Source: an uncultured Lachnospiraceae bacterium
GTDB taxonomy: Bacteria > Bacillota > Clostridia > Lachnospirales > Lachnospiraceae
DNA length: 64,000 nucleotides
Assembly: GCA_910577175.1 (NCBI GenBank)
Contig: CAJTLU010000011.1
Span: forward strand, 59,535-123,534
Reading direction: 5' to 3'
Shown: positions 1 to 7,628 of the stretch, in pieces
How positions within the stretch are numbered: position 1 is the first letter of the stretch
Layout: every line of letters starts with the position of its first letter
Translations under genes and position numbers: made by a program
The notes under the pieces: model-generated
Databases searched by the model: none
What the model saw: the letters and a program-made list of their open reading frames with translations, nothing else
What the model was told of the DNA's origin: nothing

Positions 1-669
1 CAAAATCGCCACACGGTTACAGATTTCCTCCACCACGCTCATCTGATGCGTGATAATGATAATTGTAATTCCGAGCCGCTTGTTGATATCCCGGAGCAGC
101 TCCAGAATATCATGCGTCGTTTTCGGGTCCAGCGCGCTGGTTGCCTCATCACACAAAAGAACCTCGGGCTGTGTCGCAATGGCTCTTGCAATGGCAATCC
201 GCTGCTGCTGGCCGCCGGAAAGCTGCGCCGGATACGCCTCCGCCTTATCCGGCAGCCCCACGATTTCAAGAAGCTCCGTGGCACGCTTTCTTGCCTCCGC
301 CTTCTTTACTCCCGCAAGCTCCAGCGGAAAACAGATGTTCCGCAGACAGTTTTTTTGCATCAGGAGATTAAAGTTCTGGAAAATCATCGTCACGCTCCGG
401 CGGACCTTACGCAGCTCTGCCTTAGAAAGCGTACCGATATCTTTCCCGTCGATTAAAACCTCTCCCGCCGTCGGACGCTCCAGCATATTAATACAGCGCA
501 CCAGCGTGCTTTTCCCCGCGCCGCTCATTCCGATGATACCGTAAATATCCCCGTCATTTACGGTCAGGGAAATATCCTTCAACGCTTCTACCGTCCCGCC
601 CGCGGTGCGGAACGTCTTTGACATATGTCTCAATTCAATCATATTTTGCACCGGACACCGGACAAACAT
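1..669 (-). CDS. metN: Methionine ABC transporter ATP-binding protein MetN (3' part outside window)
   Basis: ATPase of a methionine importer; it would power uptake together with the lipoprotein MetQ encoded just upstream. The first 223 or so codons are visible. Walker A (GMSGAGKST), ABC signature (LSGGQQQR) and Walker B with the MetN-typical LLCDEATSALD are intact. The C-terminal ligand-sensing (NIL/ACT-like) domain and the permease gene metI should lie beyond the left edge. I chose the ATG at 669 because an AAAGGAAA ribosome site sits about 9 nt before it; the ATG at 642 has none. The gene starts 17 nt after metQ ends, so the two are co-transcribed under the T-box leader. Family identity is firm; substrate rests on the T-box specifier. 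Confidence 0.92.
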   Translation of the reverse strand, partial: MFVRCPVQNMIELRHMSKTFRTAGGTVEALKDISLTVNDGDIYGIIGMSGAGKSTLVRCINMLERPTAGEVLIDGKDIGTLSKAELRKVRRSVTMIFQNFNLLMQKNCLRNICFPLELAGVKKAEARKRATELLEIVGLPDKAEAYPAQLSGGQQQRIAIARAIATQPEVLLCDEATSALDPKTTHDILELLRDINKRLGITIIIITHQMSVVEEICNRVAIL

Positions 670-686
670 GCCAGCGTTTTCCTTTC

Positions 687-1535
687 TTACTGCTCTTTTA
701 TTGCATCAAGAGAGGTCTGCTTCCCTCCGTAAATCCCCATCGGCTCTACATGGATTGCCGCTGCGGATACAATATGCGTTCCGTTCTGTTCATTAAAATC
801 ATCCAGATACGGCTTATGCTGGAAATAGTTTGCGTCCACCTCGCCGCTCTCCACCACATTGTTCGGCTGCACATAATCGGTGTATTCGATAATATCCAAT
901 ACAATATCCTTCTCGGCGAGAATTTCCTTTGCCACCTTTAAAATCTCGGTATGCGGTGTCGGAGAGGCTGCAACAGAAATCTTGCTTCCTGCCAATGCCG
1001 CATAATCTACCGAAGCATCAAAGCCGTCGCCCGGCTCCTTTACCACGCTCACTACGGCGCCGCCGTAGGTTTCTGCGATATACGTGGCAACCTTCTCACT
1101 TTCCAGCGCAGCTACCAACGCCTTTATTTTATCGCTGCTCTCTGTGCCTTCCTTCACTGCAAGGATATTGCTATAAGCGGAAAAAGCGCCCTCGATGGCA
1201 AGGGAATCCTCCACCGGATTGATGTCTGCTGAAATTGCATAGTTCGAATTGATAATTGCATAATCCACATCCTGCAACACATTCGGGAGCTGCGCCGCCT
1301 CCACCTCATGAAACGAAAGATTATACGGATTCTCACTGATATCCTTTGTCGTCGCGGTAATTCCCGCATCCTCCTTTAAGGTAATATACCCTAACTCCTC
1401 CAAAAGCAACAGCGCGCGTGCCTCGTTCGTCGCATCATTTGGCACCGCAACCGTAATCCCCTTACTTTTGCCGCAGCCTGCCAGACAAGCAAGCGCTAAT
1501 ACTCCCGTCAATAAAACTGCCTTCCATTTTCTCAT
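687..1535 (-). CDS. metQ: Methionine-binding lipoprotein MetQ (NlpA family)
   Basis: Extracytoplasmic substrate-binding lipoprotein of the MetNIQ importer, 282 residues, the usual length. A signal peptide of about 20 residues ends in the lipobox LAGC, so Cys21 should be lipidated. The mature part carries the NlpA-type fold: the early ITVAVPNDATNEARAL segment, the PNVLQDVDYAIINSNYA hinge and the ESGEVDANYFQHKPYLD segment that lines the ligand site in this family. It is the first gene of the operon behind the T-box leader, with metN next. NlpA proteins can bind other ligands, but the AUG specifier upstream argues for methionine. Confidence 0.92.
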   Translation of the reverse strand: MRKWKAVLLTGVLALACLAGCGKSKGITVAVPNDATNEARALLLLEELGYITLKEDAGITATTKDISENPYNLSFHEVEAAQLPNVLQDVDYAIINSNYAISADINPVEDSLAIEGAFSAYSNILAVKEGTESSDKIKALVAALESEKVATYIAETYGGAVVSVVKEPGDGFDASVDYAALAGSKISVAASPTPHTEILKVAKEILAEKDIVLDIIEYTDYVQPNNVVESGEVDANYFQHKPYLDDFNEQNGTHIVSAAAIHVEPMGIYGGKQTSLDAIKEQ

Positions 1536-1611
1536 CTTAAAACTCTCCTTTTCTGAAATGATTTCTCCCCAACTTCCACACCCATTACGCAGCGGCTTAA
1601 AGGAGGGAAAT

Positions 1612-1898
1612 ACGAGAAAAGTCCCGCCTTTAAGCTTGACTTAAAGACGGGACATAACGTTCCGTGGTACCACTTTAATTTATGCATTCCTCACGAAATG
1701 CACCTCACTGACTGCTCGCTTTCGCTTTACAGTCGCACACGCTAACGGGTGTACCCGTCGCAGCCTAAAGAAACTCTCTCGGTGCGAAACTCCGGAACCA
1801 TGTTCGATAAGTACCGGCTCCCCCGCTCTCAGCACACGCAGGGTTCTCTGTAAAGCCTTTCGTTACCTACTCTTTCCTTCACTGTCTTTTTCTATTCT
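1612..1898 (-). promoter_or_regulatory. T-box riboswitch leader (Met specifier) of metQN
   Basis: The minus-strand leader has the conserved T-box sequence AAGTGGTACCACGGAACG at 1675-1658. It is followed by a terminator whose arms GTCCCGTCTTTAAG and CTTAAAGGCGGGAC (1653-1621) precede a TTTT run. Upstream, in a stem I-like region, the sequence GAAC-ATG-GTTCC (ATG at 1801-1799) fits a specifier loop reading the AUG codon. Uncharged tRNA-Met would favour the antiterminator and switch on metQN. Boundaries are approximate; the specifier call is by eye. Confidence 0.9.
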
Positions 1899-1904
1899 GT
1901 GCAA

Positions 1905-1933
1905 ATCATAGCACGACTTTCCGGATTTGTCAA
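1905..1933 (-). promoter_or_regulatory. Sigma-A promoter of metQN leader
   Basis: Minus strand TTGACA (1933-1928), 17-bp spacer, TATGAT (1910-1905). Transcription would start near 1898, just before the T-box stem I. Confidence 0.85.
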
Positions 1934-1986
1934 ATACTTTTTTCTGAAAAATAAAATATATTTATGCTGACATATTTATAAAGGTA

Positions 1987-2015
1987 TTGACTTATTATCC
2001 TGCATGTACTATACT
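1987..2015 (+). promoter_or_regulatory. Promoter for nucleotidyltransferase-fold gene
   Basis: TTGACT (1987-1992), 17-bp spacer, TATACT (2010-2015). It is divergent from the metQN promoter; the two -35 boxes are about 54 bp apart. Confidence 0.6.
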
Positions 2016-2082
2016 ATAATGATTTAGCAAGACAATGTTAAATGGGCGGGTGGATTGGAATAAATGAAAAGGAGAACAGGCT

Positions 2083-2778
2083 ATGAAGCATGAACAACAT
2101 GATTTTCATTACATTTCCAAGAAAGACCCAGAGGTGAGAAAAGCTTACCAAGACATCCAGGCTATACTGAAGGAAACCCAAGATTTATTAAGACTCAGAT
2201 TCACATTTAGATTTGACGTGGTAGGAAGCTATAAAAGAAACATGATTACTTATGATGCCAAATCAAATAGGGGGTATGACTTTGATTTTAATATCGAGGT
2301 TAATGACAATGCCAGGAACTATAAACCAAAGCAGCTGAGGGATATGCTTCGTAATACAATAGGCACTGTCTGTGTAAAATACGGATATGACTTCCCGGAG
2401 GATTCAACGCGCGTCTTGACAATCAAGATGAACAACAGAAAAGAATCACGCATTCTCCATCGCTGCGACTTTGCAATCGTAAATAATTACATTGATGATA
2501 ATGGGAATGAGTGCCAGGAATATATCCATTTTAATAAGCCCCATAGAAACTATACATGGTGCGAACAGCCGGACGGGTATTATATGCTGCCGGATAAGAT
2601 TGGCTGGATTAAGGAGAATGGATTACAGAATGATATGCGGAAATTATATATTGAGAAAAAGAATAAAAACAATAACTCAAATATACATTCAAGAACTATT
2701 TTTGCGATAACAGTCCATGAGACATGCCAGAAGTTCGGATTTTATGAAGATAAAATTGAACAAAAATATGGCAATTAA
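2083..2778 (+). CDS. Orphan nucleotidyltransferase-fold protein
   Basis: A 231-residue protein with the nucleotidyltransferase superfamily signature: GSYKR near residue 48 (the GS motif), GYDFDFNIEV near 66-75 (the DxD metal-binding pair) and a third acidic residue in HRCDFAIV near 128. That is the GS...DxD...D layout shared by MNT-type, poly(A)-polymerase-like and CD-NTase enzymes. The substrate cannot be read from the sequence. Start supported by AAAGGAGA about 8 nt upstream. It sits first in a low-GC accessory island. No effector gene of a CBASS system and no HEPN partner follow, so neither a signalling enzyme nor a toxin-antitoxin role is supported. No signal peptide or membrane segment. 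Confidence 0.6.
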   Translation: MKHEQHDFHYISKKDPEVRKAYQDIQAILKETQDLLRLRFTFRFDVVGSYKRNMITYDAKSNRGYDFDFNIEVNDNARNYKPKQLRDMLRNTIGTVCVKYGYDFPEDSTRVLTIKMNNRKESRILHRCDFAIVNNYIDDNGNECQEYIHFNKPHRNYTWCEQPDGYYMLPDKIGWIKENGLQNDMRKLYIEKKNKNNNSNIHSRTIFAITVHETCQKFGFYEDKIEQKYGN

Positions 2779-2798
2779 ATCAATGCAGCCTAACAAAA

Positions 2799-2861
2799 AT
2801 GTTTGACGAAATAAAGAAAGAAGAAATCATCATGTGCATCAACAGAATGAGAGGTATTTAA
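2799..2861 (+). CDS. Possible 20-codon leader or relic ORF
   Basis: ATG at 2799 opens a short frame (MFDEIKKEEII start) that stops one base before the GNAT start codon at 2863. No convincing ribosome site precedes it. It may be a relic or may couple translation to the acetyltransferase; the reading is speculative. Confidence 0.2.
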   Translation: MFDEIKKEEIIMCINRMRGI

Positions 2862-2862
2862 A

Positions 2863-3273
2863 ATGAACATAACCTACAAAACACAAAAGGATTTACCTTG
2901 TGAGCAACTGTATCAGCTATTTCTTGCAGTAGGCTGGGCAGCTGAAAATACGGTCACAACAGAAATATTGAACAATTTCAATGTAGGCTTTCTCCATTCC
3001 ACCTTTGTTTTCTCCGCATGGGATGGCGAAAGGTTAGTCGGCTGTGTAAGAGTTCTGAGCGATTTAAAATTCCGCTCCGCCATATATGACTTGGCAATCC
3101 TTCCGGATTATCAGGGAAAGGGCATCGGAAAAAGCTTAGTACAAAAATGTATTGCTGCCTGTCCGGATTCCAGCTGGCTGGTACATACCGAAGATAAAGA
3201 AGAATTTTATAAAAAGGTCGGATTTACTCTGATGGAAGAGACCGTTCTTTCTAAGAAAGGCAAGTGGTGTTAG
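2863..3273 (+). CDS. GNAT family N-acetyltransferase
   Basis: A 136-residue acetyltransferase of the GNAT superfamily, which moves an acetyl group from acetyl-CoA to an amine. The acetyl-CoA binding motif A is clear: LAILPDYQGKGIGKSLVQK at about 83-101 contains the (Q/R)xxGxG/A signature. The C-terminal EDKEEFYKKVGFTLME matches the end of the fold. Length is normal for a stand-alone GNAT. Start has GAGAGG 8 nt upstream. The substrate is unknown; with an aminoglycoside-modifying gene in the same island a resistance role is possible but not shown. Confidence 0.85.
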   Translation: MNITYKTQKDLPCEQLYQLFLAVGWAAENTVTTEILNNFNVGFLHSTFVFSAWDGERLVGCVRVLSDLKFRSAIYDLAILPDYQGKGIGKSLVQKCIAACPDSSWLVHTEDKEEFYKKVGFTLMEETVLSKKGKWC

Positions 3274-3311
3274 CCTGAATTTTGTACTGCTACAGCCAAT
3301 GCCACACGAAG

Positions 3312-3352
3312 CACAGCCACTCTTGACGTCAGGCGTCTTAAAAGCGGCTGTG
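3312..3352 (+). terminator. Possible terminator after GNAT gene
   Basis: CACAGCC (3312-3318) pairs with GGCTGTG (3346-3352) and an inner GACG/CGTC extends the stem. The following tract is TTTCCTTGTTTT, which is interrupted, so this is a weak call. Confidence 0.35.
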
Positions 3353-3430
3353 TTTCCTTGTTTTCCTCCCTGCTCTTCTCTATTTTTTCTTCAAGCTCCC
3401 TGCGTTCTTCCTTGCGTTTCTAAACAGCCT

Positions 3431-4252
3431 TTACTTCCACACTATCTCACCCAGATGTTTTCCGAATGCTTCCAGATGTGCCTCATCGATGGCTCCTGCA
3501 TGAATATCTGCATAAAATCCATTACTTCGAATCCATGCAATGAGTTTTTCGTTTGAATACATTACTGCAATTCCATACACAGCGAACTCTGACAGAAGGT
3601 GATATTTCTCATCACAATACTTCTCTAATTCTCTCTCAATATTAAGCGTTGTCACAAACTTGCCTTTACATCTTCCCTTTTTATAAACAGGTTTACCCTC
3701 CAGTGCAATCATAAGCATTCTAGCCACACAAAACTGATAACAGCAAAAACCGCTTCTCTCTATATTCCATTCCTTCTTGTAGTATTGCGCAAGCCGCCCG
3801 CTTGCTATATCATAACCAGCAATTGGTATCCGCTTTTTCTTAAAGAAAACAATAATCTCTTGTTCCACATAAATCTCATCAAGCGGCAAAAAATGCTCTG
3901 CACTTTCAAAGTATTCCTTCTGATTGTAAATAGCTGTATAAATCAGCTTTAATTCTTTAGGTAAAGGAAGATTGAGCCGTTCTTCAACTGAAGTAAAGTC
4001 AATTTCCATGTCTATGTTAAGATTCATAAACAACCCCATTTTTAGGAGCATCGCCTGTAAATCCGCATACTCTGGTTCAAGCAGGCTGTGATTATCCCAT
4101 AACCGAACTGCCCAGTCATCTTCACATACAGGGTGCTCCGATTGAATATATTCCGGTTTGATTATTGAAATACTTCCCTGTCCAGAAACTTGCTTCTCAT
4201 CATAATAACCATAATAAATTTTATTTCTATAAAAGTAAAATCCTTCTTTCAT
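3431..4252 (-). CDS. SMI1/KNR4 (SUKH)-like protein
   Basis: A 273-residue soluble protein. The segment LPLPKELKLIYTAIYNQ followed by HFLPLDEIY resembles the core of SUKH/SMI1-KNR4 domains, where a helix with LPxxLKxxY precedes a strand ending in F-LP-L. Many bacterial SUKH proteins are immunity proteins against polymorphic toxins, but no toxin gene is visible here, so that role is inference from the family only. There is no signal peptide. The ribosome site (AATAGG) before the ATG is poor. The fold assignment is by motif shape and should be treated as tentative. Confidence 0.5.
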   Translation of the reverse strand: MKEGFYFYRNKIYYGYYDEKQVSGQGSISIIKPEYIQSEHPVCEDDWAVRLWDNHSLLEPEYADLQAMLLKMGLFMNLNIDMEIDFTSVEERLNLPLPKELKLIYTAIYNQKEYFESAEHFLPLDEIYVEQEIIVFFKKKRIPIAGYDIASGRLAQYYKKEWNIERSGFCCYQFCVARMLMIALEGKPVYKKGRCKGKFVTTLNIERELEKYCDEKYHLLSEFAVYGIAVMYSNEKLIAWIRSNGFYADIHAGAIDEAHLEAFGKHLGEIVWK

Positions 4253-4273
4253 CCTATTTCACCATCTCTTGTC

Positions 4274-4468
4274 CTACAAAATGTAAATGATTACGTCCTC
4301 TATTCTTTCCCTGCACAACTTGACCTCATTCAGCCAGAGCCATTTACAGCTCAACACCAAAGACGCTTTGTCCGGGTCGATGTCTTTGAAGGCGTCTGCT
4401 TCATAGCTGCCCGGCGAGACCCGGAAAGGCTTGTCTAATCCGCAAGCTGCTCCGGCGTCAAACCACAC
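4274..4468 (-). CDS. Short hypothetical ORF overlapping a methyltransferase relic
   Basis: A 64-codon frame that begins inside the 3' end of the methyltransferase relic, in another frame, and ends in a hydrophobic run (IEDVIIYIL). I do not recognise it. It may be debris left by the event that damaged the neighbouring gene. No clear ribosome site. Confidence 0.2.
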   Translation of the reverse strand: MWFDAGAACGLDKPFRVSPGSYEADAFKDIDPDKASLVLSCKWLWLNEVKLCRERIEDVIIYIL

Positions 4469-4761
4469 TCCACACGCAGGGCTTTTACCAATAACATCAT
4501 TGGACGGCGTAATTCGTCTTTCATTCCCGGAATACTCATCATTTCTTCGGGTGGCTTTGCTTCCTCCACAACTTCAAGTGCAAAACCGTTATTTAATAAT
4601 CCCATCAATATCTGTGTGAGCGTGTGGTGCTGTTTTACTACATCGCACCCCAAAAAGTGCGTACTTCGCTCTCCCGGAATGAAATAATTATCAACCGGCC
4701 AGTATTGGGGCATTTTCTTGTATTCTTCAAAAAACTTTTCATTATCATATTCATTATTCAT
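4435..4761 (-). pseudogene. Class I SAM methyltransferase relic with internal deletion
   Basis: The first 16 residues (NEYDNEKFFEEYKKMPQ) look like the start of a clostridial class I methyltransferase. The next residues jump straight to the family's C-terminal part: FIPGERSTHFLG, a QHHTLTQIL segment, then the PPEEMMSIPGMKDELRRP motif. The Rossmann core that binds S-adenosylmethionine (GxGxG strand and acidic loop), normally about 120 residues, is missing, leaving about 108 residues instead of about 245. The reading frame is kept, but an enzyme without the cofactor site cannot be active. The ATG at 4761 follows AGGGGA by 9 nt. Family recall is from memory, not a search. Confidence 0.6.
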
Positions 4762-4917
4762 AGTCAATCGTCCCCTTGCTCCGATTTATTCTGATAACCG
4801 TTGTTATTATACCATAAATTCAAGCGCATGGAAATAGTGAGTTTTCTTGAGTTTTCCATCCGGATTTCCTACTTATGAATATACGGCACAGGGGAACAAA
4901 AAAGTGCAGACTTAGTA

Positions 4918-4948
4918 TTGACTCTTCCGTTAGGGAATCATGTATACT
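4918..4948 (+). promoter_or_regulatory. MerR-type promoter with 19-bp spacer
   Basis: TTGACT (4918-4923) and TATACT (4943-4948) are 19 bp apart, the overlong spacer typical of MerR-activated promoters. The spacer holds an imperfect dyad TTCC-gtta-GGGAA, a plausible operator for the MerR regulator encoded 32 bp downstream. Confidence 0.7.
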
Positions 4949-4979
4949 ATACTTGACTTAACTACAGGAGGTTAATTAT

Positions 4980-5927
4980 ATGGATGATTTAGTTAAAATT
5001 AAGGACATGACTACCAGATACCAGCTTTCTGCCCGTACGCTCCGTTACTATGAGGATATGGGACTGATAAAAAGCATCCGGAGTGACGATTATGCTTACA
5101 GGCTGTATGATGAAGCAAATATCAAACGGCTGGAACAGATTCTGATTTTACGCAAGCTCAATATCAGCATCAAGGATATCCGGCGTATCTTTGATGCCTC
5201 CGGTTCAGAGATTGTCTTAGAAGTCTTAGAAAAAAAGGCAGATGATATTGATGAGGAGATTTCCCTTCTGCATGAATTAAAGGAAATTGTTCTGGAATTT
5301 ATCTGCCAGATTGAATCGGCTGATTTTGGCAGGGAAGCCGATGTAAGGCTTCTTTACGAAAAGGCGAAGGAAATTAAAACACAGCTGGTACATGCAAATT
5401 ACAATGGCAATCCTGCAACGATACATCGTCTGTTGGAGGTCACAGAAAAGCTTGACAGTAAGGTCCCGGATATTATGATTGTCAGAATACCAAAATTCAG
5501 GGCAGTAACCTCAGGCGCTATGAGCTTTGAGGAGCTTTTTGGCGGAGATTTCGAACCTTGGCAGAAGTCTCACAACCACCTCTTCCGGCCCGTTCTCTTC
5601 GAAGCTCCCGATTTTCTGTGTGAAAAGGACGGACTGGCCGAATGGCTCTGGGCGCTCAAAGACGAAGTGACGGAAGCTGACACACATCCCTATAAAGTTA
5701 CAGAACATCCCGGCGGTCTGTATGCCGTTGCGGTCAGCGTAGACGGCGACGGGGAAAGTTACGACAAGGTGAGAAACAAGCTGGAAAAATGGCTGGAAGG
5801 CACAAACTTCATCCTTGACAACAGACGGGGCTTCATGGGACACATGATTTATGTGGATGACGAAATTAAAAGAGGACTCGGATACCATCAGATGAACCTC
5901 TACGCCCCGGTAAAATTAAAGGAATAA
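4980..5927 (+). CDS. MerR family regulator with GyrI-like effector domain
   Basis: A 315-residue transcription regulator. Residues 1-75 form the MerR winged helix (KIKDMTTRYQLSARTLRYYE, then YRLYDEANIKRLEQI), followed by a dimerisation coiled coil (about 75-120). Residues 150-312 look like a GyrI/BmrR-type ligand-binding domain, so it is a one-component sensor of a small hydrophobic or cationic molecule. AGGAGG lies 8 nt before the ATG. The promoter with a 19-bp spacer indicates autoregulation. No obvious efflux gene follows; downstream lie a small ORF and the kinase/ANT(6) pair, so the regulon is unclear. Confidence 0.88.
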   Translation: MDDLVKIKDMTTRYQLSARTLRYYEDMGLIKSIRSDDYAYRLYDEANIKRLEQILILRKLNISIKDIRRIFDASGSEIVLEVLEKKADDIDEEISLLHELKEIVLEFICQIESADFGREADVRLLYEKAKEIKTQLVHANYNGNPATIHRLLEVTEKLDSKVPDIMIVRIPKFRAVTSGAMSFEELFGGDFEPWQKSHNHLFRPVLFEAPDFLCEKDGLAEWLWALKDEVTEADTHPYKVTEHPGGLYAVAVSVDGDGESYDKVRNKLEKWLEGTNFILDNRRGFMGHMIYVDDEIKRGLGYHQMNLYAPVKLKE

Positions 5928-5970
5928 TGTTATTGCTGCTTTCATCGGGACTCTTCTAAAGTTTATGTAA

Positions 5971-6012
5971 ACCTCCAAACTAATATAAGATAAGATTACC
6001 TAGTTTGGAGGT
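5971..6012 (+). repeat. Perfect 12-bp inverted repeat hiding a ribosome site
   Basis: ACCTCCAAACTA (5971-5982) and TAGTTTGGAGGT (6001-6012) are exact inverted copies around an 18-nt loop. In RNA the 5' arm pairs with GGAGG, the ribosome site of the small ORF at 6019. No U-run follows, so it is not a normal terminator. Confidence 0.7.
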
Positions 6013-6018
6013 ATTATT

Positions 6019-6096
6019 ATGGCAAGAAAAAACGAAAGCCCACAAAAAAAGAACCTTGAGTGGGAACTTCAGAACGAGAGCCGACAGCATAACTGA
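6019..6096 (+). CDS. 25-codon basic peptide ORF
   Basis: ATG at 6019 is placed 6 nt after TTTGGAGGT, an excellent ribosome site. The peptide begins MARKNESPQKKN and is rich in Lys, Arg, Asn and Gln. I do not recognise it. It could be the 5' stump of a lost gene or a real small protein. Translation should be limited by the hairpin that covers its ribosome site. Low-GC context like the rest of the island. Confidence 0.35.
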   Translation: MARKNESPQKKNLEWELQNESRQHN

Positions 6097-6146
6097 CAAC
6101 AAAGCAGGAGTAAGCAGGCATAGAAAGAAGTTTAATAAAAATTTGA

Positions 6147-6175
6147 TTGAACTATGAGTGTGTTTGTAGTATTCT
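6147..6175 (+). promoter_or_regulatory. Promoter of the kinase-ANT(6) pair
   Basis: TTGAAC (6147-6152), 17-bp spacer, TATTCT (6170-6175), about 50 bp before the start at 6226. Confidence 0.55.
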
Positions 6176-6225
6176 GTTAGACATATAAATCGAAATTTAT
6201 CCAATTGGATTGGAGGAGTAATCAA

Positions 6226-6741
6226 ATGATTATTTTGATAACGGGAGCATCTCACACAGGAAAGACAGCACTTGCCCAAAAATTACTTGAGAAATATAAA
6301 TATCCTTATCTATCTATAGACCATTTAAAGATGGGGCTTATTCGTAGCGGAAACACTACACTTACCCCTGTGAGTGATGAGAAAGCATTAACGGATTATT
6401 TATGGCCGATTGTGTGTGAAATGATAAAAACAGCTATTGAGAATGAGCAGAATCTTATTGTTGAAGGATGTTATATTCCCTTTGAGTGGTCAAAAGATTT
6501 TGAATCTGAGTATTTAAAAAATATAAAATATTATTGTTTAGTTATGAGTAATAAATATATTATGAATCACTTTTGTGATATAAAAAAGTATGCAAGTGTT
6601 GTGGAAAACAGAATGGATGATGCATACTGTACAATAGAAACAGTACTCAGAGATAATGCAGAAATATTGGAACAGTGTCAGAATTACAAGGTTAATTATC
6701 TTCTTATTGATGATGAATATCAAGTTGATATTGAACTATAA
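6226..6741 (+). CDS. P-loop kinase-like protein
   Basis: A 171-residue NTPase. The N-terminus MIILITGASHTGKTALAQKL holds a Walker A motif (GASHTGKT). YLSIDHLKMGLIRS after it resembles the substrate strand of AAA_33/zeta-type kinases. NLIVEGCYIPF at about 83-93 places an acidic residue where these enzymes bind substrate. The usual Arg-rich lid is not obvious. I placed the start at 6226, 10 nt after TGGAGG. It ends 20 nt before the ANT(6) gene and shares its promoter. A small-molecule phosphotransferase is likely, perhaps acting on an antibiotic or nucleotide, but the substrate is unknown. Confidence 0.7.
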   Translation: MIILITGASHTGKTALAQKLLEKYKYPYLSIDHLKMGLIRSGNTTLTPVSDEKALTDYLWPIVCEMIKTAIENEQNLIVEGCYIPFEWSKDFESEYLKNIKYYCLVMSNKYIMNHFCDIKKYASVVENRMDDAYCTIETVLRDNAEILEQCQNYKVNYLLIDDEYQVDIEL

Positions 6742-6761
6742 ATTGTAGGAAGGAAATGAAA

Positions 6762-7628
6762 ATGCGCACAGAGACAGAAATGATATCTTTGATAAAAGAC
6801 ATTGCTTTTAAGGAAGAAAATATTCGAGCTGCATATATTGAAGGCTCCCGTACAAATCCAACTGCCCCAAGGGATATTTTTCAGGATTATGATATTGTGT
6901 ATGTTGTAACGACTACAAAACCATTTCGTGAAGACAAGGAATGGATAAATCGTTTTGGAAAAATTTTGTATATGCATTATCCTGAGGATAATGTTTTTTA
7001 TCCGTCGGATGTAGAGAATTGTTATGGTTGGCAAATACAATTTGCAGATGGGAATAGAATGGATTTACATGTATGTACCAGAGAAAATGCCCTTGCAAAT
7101 CTTGAACTGTATCAGATACTGGTGGATAAGGACGGCATTATGCCATATCCACAGGAAACAACGGACAAAAGGTATTGGGTCAAAGAACCCACGGAAATTG
7201 AATTCCAGTGTACTTGTTCGAATTTTTGGTGGTGTTTGAATAATGTGGCGAAAGGATTATGGCGTAATGAACTTCCTTATGCTTTGGATATGATAAATTT
7301 CACCCTGAGACCGCAATTAAGGCGTCTATTAGAATGGAAGATCGGTATAGAAAATAATTTTTCTGTTAGTGCAGGAAAATCCGGTAAATATTTAAAAAAG
7401 TATCTAACTGAAGAAACGTATGGACAATATCTTACAACATATTCCATCGCAGAAATTGAATCAATATGGAATTCTGTTTTTGGAATGTGTGATTTATTTC
7501 AAAGCACAGCGGCAGAACTTAGCCAAAAGCAGAAGTTTGTATACGATTTTGAACAAGCGGAAAATAGCCTGCGTTTTTTACACCATGTAAGAAAACTACC
7601 ATCTGATGCAAAAGAAATATATCCATAA
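6762..7628 (+). CDS. aadE: Aminoglycoside 6-nucleotidyltransferase, ANT(6)/AadE type
   Basis: A cytosolic enzyme that would adenylylate streptomycin at position 6. The 288-residue length fits ANT(6)-I proteins. The family motif GSRTNPTAPRD appears at about residue 27 and the DYD metal pair (FQDYDIVYVV) follows. Other family marks are WINRFGKILYMHYPED, GNRMDLHV and WWCLNNVAKGLWRNELPYA. The start at 6762 has AAGGA 7 nt upstream; 6756 would be too close. The gene is in a low-GC accessory island, so it was probably acquired. It diverges from well-known mobile aadE genes as far as I can recall, so resistance should be tested rather than assumed. Confidence 0.85.
   Translation: MRTETEMISLIKDIAFKEENIRAAYIEGSRTNPTAPRDIFQDYDIVYVVTTTKPFREDKEWINRFGKILYMHYPEDNVFYPSDVENCYGWQIQFADGNRMDLHVCTRENALANLELYQILVDKDGIMPYPQETTDKRYWVKEPTEIEFQCTCSNFWWCLNNVAKGLWRNELPYALDMINFTLRPQLRRLLEWKIGIENNFSVSAGKSGKYLKKYLTEETYGQYLTTYSIAEIESIWNSVFGMCDLFQSTAAELSQKQKFVYDFEQAENSLRFLHHVRKLPSDAKEIYP

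Noticed and set aside
2083..2778. CBASS system around the nucleotidyltransferase
   Set aside because: No effector (phospholipase, TM-STING, nuclease) or Cap2/Cap3 gene is adjacent, so the system cannot be claimed.
3261..3420. Minus-strand open frame KRKEERRELEEKIEKSREE...
   Set aside because: It has no start codon, no ribosome site and ends at a stop before the GNAT gene. It could be debris, but the Glu/Lys-rich text may also be chance in a biased stretch.
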